Shown: one piece after another, positions 60,623 through 64,000 of the stretch
How positions within the stretch are numbered: the stretch's first letter is position 1
Layout of the letters: the number at the start of each line of letters is the position of its first letter
Assembly (NCBI GenBank): GCA_947172415.1
Contig: OX359202.1
Span: 3,880,001-3,944,000 of the forward strand
Length of the DNA stretch: 64,000 bases
Source of the DNA: Chondrosia reniformis
Lineage: Eukaryota > Porifera > Demospongiae > Chondrillida > Chondrillidae
Reading direction: 5' to 3'
The notes under the pieces: model-generated
What the model saw: the letters and a program-made list of their open reading frames with translations, nothing else
Database searches by the model: none
What the model was told of the DNA's origin: nothing
Made by a program: the position numbers and the translations under genes

Positions 60623-60965
60623 CAGTAGAACCTCGGTTATCCGAACCTCAATTAACCGGCTGCTCGGATTATCCGGCCTTAGATTCCGTTCCTAATTAAC
60701 GTCCATCGTTTAATAGTGTGTACGAGTTTACGACAATGGCTAGCTGTAGCGATGTCTCCTTGAAAAGGGAGTGTAGTTGTGCTACTTTAAAGACCAAACT
60801 AACTTATTTGAACCAACCACTCGACAAAATCAACCGAAATACTACTTGTTCCTCGCTTGAAAATGTCGATCGAGGCGGCGTTTTCTTTTGCTTCACACAT
60901 CTGGTCGTTTCAGTTATCCGGACATGGTCCGGTCCCGTTGGGGCCGGATAAGCGAGGGTCCACTG
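60623..60965 (+). mobile_element. pogo/Tigger-type deletion derivative, second copy
   Basis: 343 bp, left end CAGTAGAACCTCGGTTATCC identical to 21297, right end more diverged (GCCGGATAAGCGAGGGTCC then ACTG), TA on both sides. The first 60 bp match the other copy closely; the interior differs, so the two are separate deletion products. Confidence 0.88.
60718..60951 (+). pseudogene. Possible Tigger transposase N-terminal remnant
   Basis: A 77-codon frame. After MASCSDVSLKRE comes TLKTKLTYLNQ, which weakly recalls the start of the CENP-B-type helix-turn-helix of Tigger transposases (compare RKRKRL and ESKIVILE in the other copy). The remainder runs into the right inverted end and is not protein-like. 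Low confidence. Confidence 0.4.
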
Positions 60966-63900
60966 TACTGGTTATATGTACTAGCTAATAGTTGTGTGAA
61001 CTAGTTGTACTACCTAATTGTAAATACTAGTTGTATGAACTAGTTGTTTGTATATAATTGTAGTATTAACTAGTTAAATTCGCTAGTTTTATGTATATAT
61101 AAGTTGTATATATGTACTGGTTTCTAGTTGCATGTACTAGTTTTATGTACTAGATATATATACTATATGGACGCACTATTCATATGTACTAGTTATATAT
61201 TTATATACTAATTATATGTAGTAGGTGTGTACTAGTTATAGGTCCTAGTTTTATGTACTCAGTCTATATACTAGTAGTTGTGTGAACTACTTGTATGTAC
61301 TATGTTTATGTACTATTTATATGTACTAGTTTTATTTTTCTGTATTATATAGTTATATGTAATAGATGTGTGTACTAGTGATATGTACTAATTGCAAGTA
61401 CTAGTTGTATGTACTAATTGTATGTGTATACTAGTTTTATGTACTAGCTATGTACTGGTTGGATGTTCTAGTTGTATGTACTAGTTGTATGTACAAGTGG
61501 TAGGTTCTTGTACTAGTTATATTAAATGCTAAGAATATACTAGTTGTATGTACTATTTATAATTATTTGGAAAAACTGTATGTACTAGTTATATGTAGTA
61601 TATAGGTGTATGTACTATTTATATGTTCTAGTTGTCTTTCCTAGTTATGTGTAGTACTTATGTACTAGTTGAATAAACAATTTGTACGTTCTAGCATTAT
61701 ATACTCATTCTGTGAGCTAGTTGTATATACTAGTTTCTAGTTGTATGTACTAGTTGTGTGTACTAGTTTTAGGTACTAGTTTTAAGTACTAGTTGTATAT
61801 ACTATTTATAATTACAAGGTATGTGTATTTACTAGTTATATGTAGTATGTGTATGTACTAATTATATGTCCTAGCTGTTTGTCGTAGTTGTATGGACTAG
61901 TTGAATGTACTAGTTGTATGTACTGGTTGCATGTAGTAGTTTTATGTACTAATTGTTTGTACTAGTTGTATTCACTAGTTTTAGGTACTAGTCCTAGTTA
62001 TCTTTAGTAGTTGTAGGTACTAGCTGAATGTAAAAGTTGTATGTACTAATTGTTTGTTGTATTTGTATGTACAAGTTGTATGTACTAGTTATGTACCACT
62101 TGTATAGACTAGTTGCATGCATATACTAGTTATAAATAAATGCAATCCACTAGTTGTATATATAAGTTCTACTTTCTGGTGTTATGTACTCGTTCTATGA
62201 ACTAGTCATATGTACTAGTTTACAGTTGTATGTTTTAGTTGTATGTACAAATTGTATGCATGAGCTGTATGTACTAGTTGACTGTACCATTCATAATTAC
62301 TAGGTATATGTGTATTTACTAGTTATATGTAGTAGATTTATGTACTAGTTATCTGGCCTAGTTGTTTGTCCTAGTTGTATGGACTAGTTTAATGTACTAG
62401 GTGTATGTACTAGTTGTATGTGCTAGTCGCATGTACCAGTTATACGTACTAGTTACTAGTTGTATGAACTAGTTGTACCTATTAATTTTATGTACTAGTT
62501 GTATGTACTAGTTGAATGTAAATACCAGTAATATGTACTAATTAAAAGTACTAATTTTATATATATACTAGTTGTATGTACTAGTTTCTGGTTGTATTTA
62601 CAAGTTTTATGTACTAGTTGTATGTACTATGTGGATGCACTATTTATTTGAACTAGTTATATTTTTATGTATTAGTTATATGTAGTAGGTGTTTTTTCTA
62701 GTTATACAAGTTGTATGCACTAACTGTATGTACTAGTTGTATGTACTATTTATATTTTCTAGGTATATGCATATGTACTCGTTATATGTAGTAGGTGTAT
62801 GTACTAGTTATATGTCCTAGTTGTTTGTGCTAGTTGTACTTACGAGTTGAATGGACTAGTTGTATGTTCAAGTATTATGTACTCGTTCTGTGAATTAGTT
62901 GTATGTACTAGTTTCTAGTTGTATATACTAGTTGTATGTACTTTTTGTATGTACTAGTTTTATGTACTAGGTGTATATGACTATTTTTATATAGTAGTTT
63001 TATGTGTATGTACTGGTTATATGTAGTAGTTGTATGTACCAGTTGTTTGTGCTAGTTTCCTGTACTTGTTGTATGTGCTAGCTAATTGTAGGTTCTAGTA
63101 CCAGTTATAGTATGTACTAAGTAGGAAATAGTTGTTTGTCCTAGTTCTATGTACTAGTATTAGTTATATTTACCAGATGTAAGTATTGGTTGTATGCATT
63201 AGTTGGATGTAGTAGTTGTATGTACTATTTGTATGTACTATGTGCATGTACTATTTATAAGTACCAGTTATATGTATGTAGTAGCTATATGTTTGTGAAC
63301 TAGTTATATATACTAGTTGTATGCACTAGCTGTATGTACTAGTTGTATGTACTATTTATAATTACAAGGTATATGTGTATTTACTAGTTATAAGTAGTTG
63401 GTGTATGTACTAGTTATATATCCTAGTTGTTTGTCCTAGTTGTATGTACTAGTTGTATGTACTAATTGTAAATACTAGTTGTTTGTATATAAAAGTTGTA
63501 TGAACAAGTTAAATGTCCTGGTTATATATACTATGTGGATGCACTATTCATATTTACTAGTTATATATTTATATACTAATTATATGTAGTAAGTGTGTAG
63601 GTCCTAGTTTTATGTACTCGTTCTATGTACTAGTAGTTGTATGAACTACCTCTATGTACTAAGTTTATGTATTATTTATATGTACTAGTTATATTTTTCT
63701 GTTTTAGTTATATATGGTAGATTGTGTATTAGTTATATGTACTAATTACAAGTACTAGTTGTATGTACTAGTGGTATGTACAAGTGCTAGGTTCTTGTAC
63801 TAGTTATACTAGGTGCAAGGAAGGTACTACTTGTATGTACTAGATACTAGTTGTGTGTACTAGTACATACAACTGTATGTACTAGTGGTATGTACTATTT

Positions 63901-64000
63901 ATAATTATTAGGTAAAAGTGTATATACTAGTTATATGTAGTAGGTGTATGTACTCTTTTTATGTCCAAGTTGTGTTTCCTAGTTGTGTATAGTAGTTATG
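60966..64000. repeat. Satellite array, forward orientation
   Basis: TACTAGTTGTATG units to the end of the window. The segment 63,170-64,000 follows the same order as 60,150-61,640 (without the Tigger insert) and 10,540-11,400, another case of a higher-order unit over 1 kb. No gene is seen. Confidence 0.95.

Noticed and set aside
1-64000. CRISPR array or bacterial origin
   Set aside because: The 13-bp units are continuous and degenerate, without regular spacers. LINEs, PLEs and Tigger elements show that the DNA is animal.

Overview
The window is eukaryotic and almost certainly from an invertebrate animal genome. It is dominated by one satellite, and every protein-coding stretch belongs to a transposable element: an RLE-type LINE, an AP-endonuclease LINE, three Penelope-like elements (PLEs), and pogo/Tigger-type DNA transposons. 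One captured exon-like fragment of a host macro-domain gene is the exception. I see no tRNA, rRNA, CRISPR, operon or intact host gene. The species cannot be named from the sequence.

The satellite is a degenerate array of a unit of about 13 bp, TACTAGTTGTATG, centred on the palindrome ACTAGT and organised into higher-order modules. It reads TACTAGTTGTATG from 1 to about 19,250, the reverse complement from about 19,250 to 56,220, and the first orientation again to 64,000. The middle 37 kb is therefore inverted relative to its flanks.

Insertions from left to right: R2/R4/HERO-like LINE (1916-6263); hairpin-ended Helentron-like copy (9938-10209); perfect 111-bp-arm palindrome (11402-11644) beside a GAAGAT-rich repeat (to 12175); near-intact PLE1 (14817-18425); second hairpin-ended copy (18766-19155); second GAAGAT-type repeat (20076-20527) beside a structured RNA element with a textbook hammerhead ribozyme (20528-20835); Tigger derivative (21297-21651); TA-flanked MITE (25305-25838); AP-endonuclease LINE (26276-29830); 87-bp-arm palindrome (32279-32459); unclassified insert (33806-34160); 5'-truncated second copy of the first LINE (34295-36609); hairpin plus composite insert (43069-44419); degenerate PLE3 (45730-46915); MITE (48213-48712); rearranged PLE2 (48848-50396); third hairpin-ended copy (55671-56042); a related element (58233-58625); second Tigger derivative (60623-60965).

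The main theme is self-cleaving RNA. I can fold hammerhead ribozymes by eye in PLE1 (three copies), PLE2 (one intact, one interrupted), PLE3 and the element at 20528-20835. In PLE1 and PLE2 a TATA box lies 30-32 bp upstream of the ribozyme, so the RNA probably starts at the ribozyme. The best candidates for something undescribed are the macro-domain fragment lodged inside the stem-II loop of a PLE2 hammerhead, and the nested-hairpin hammerhead element at 20528-20835.
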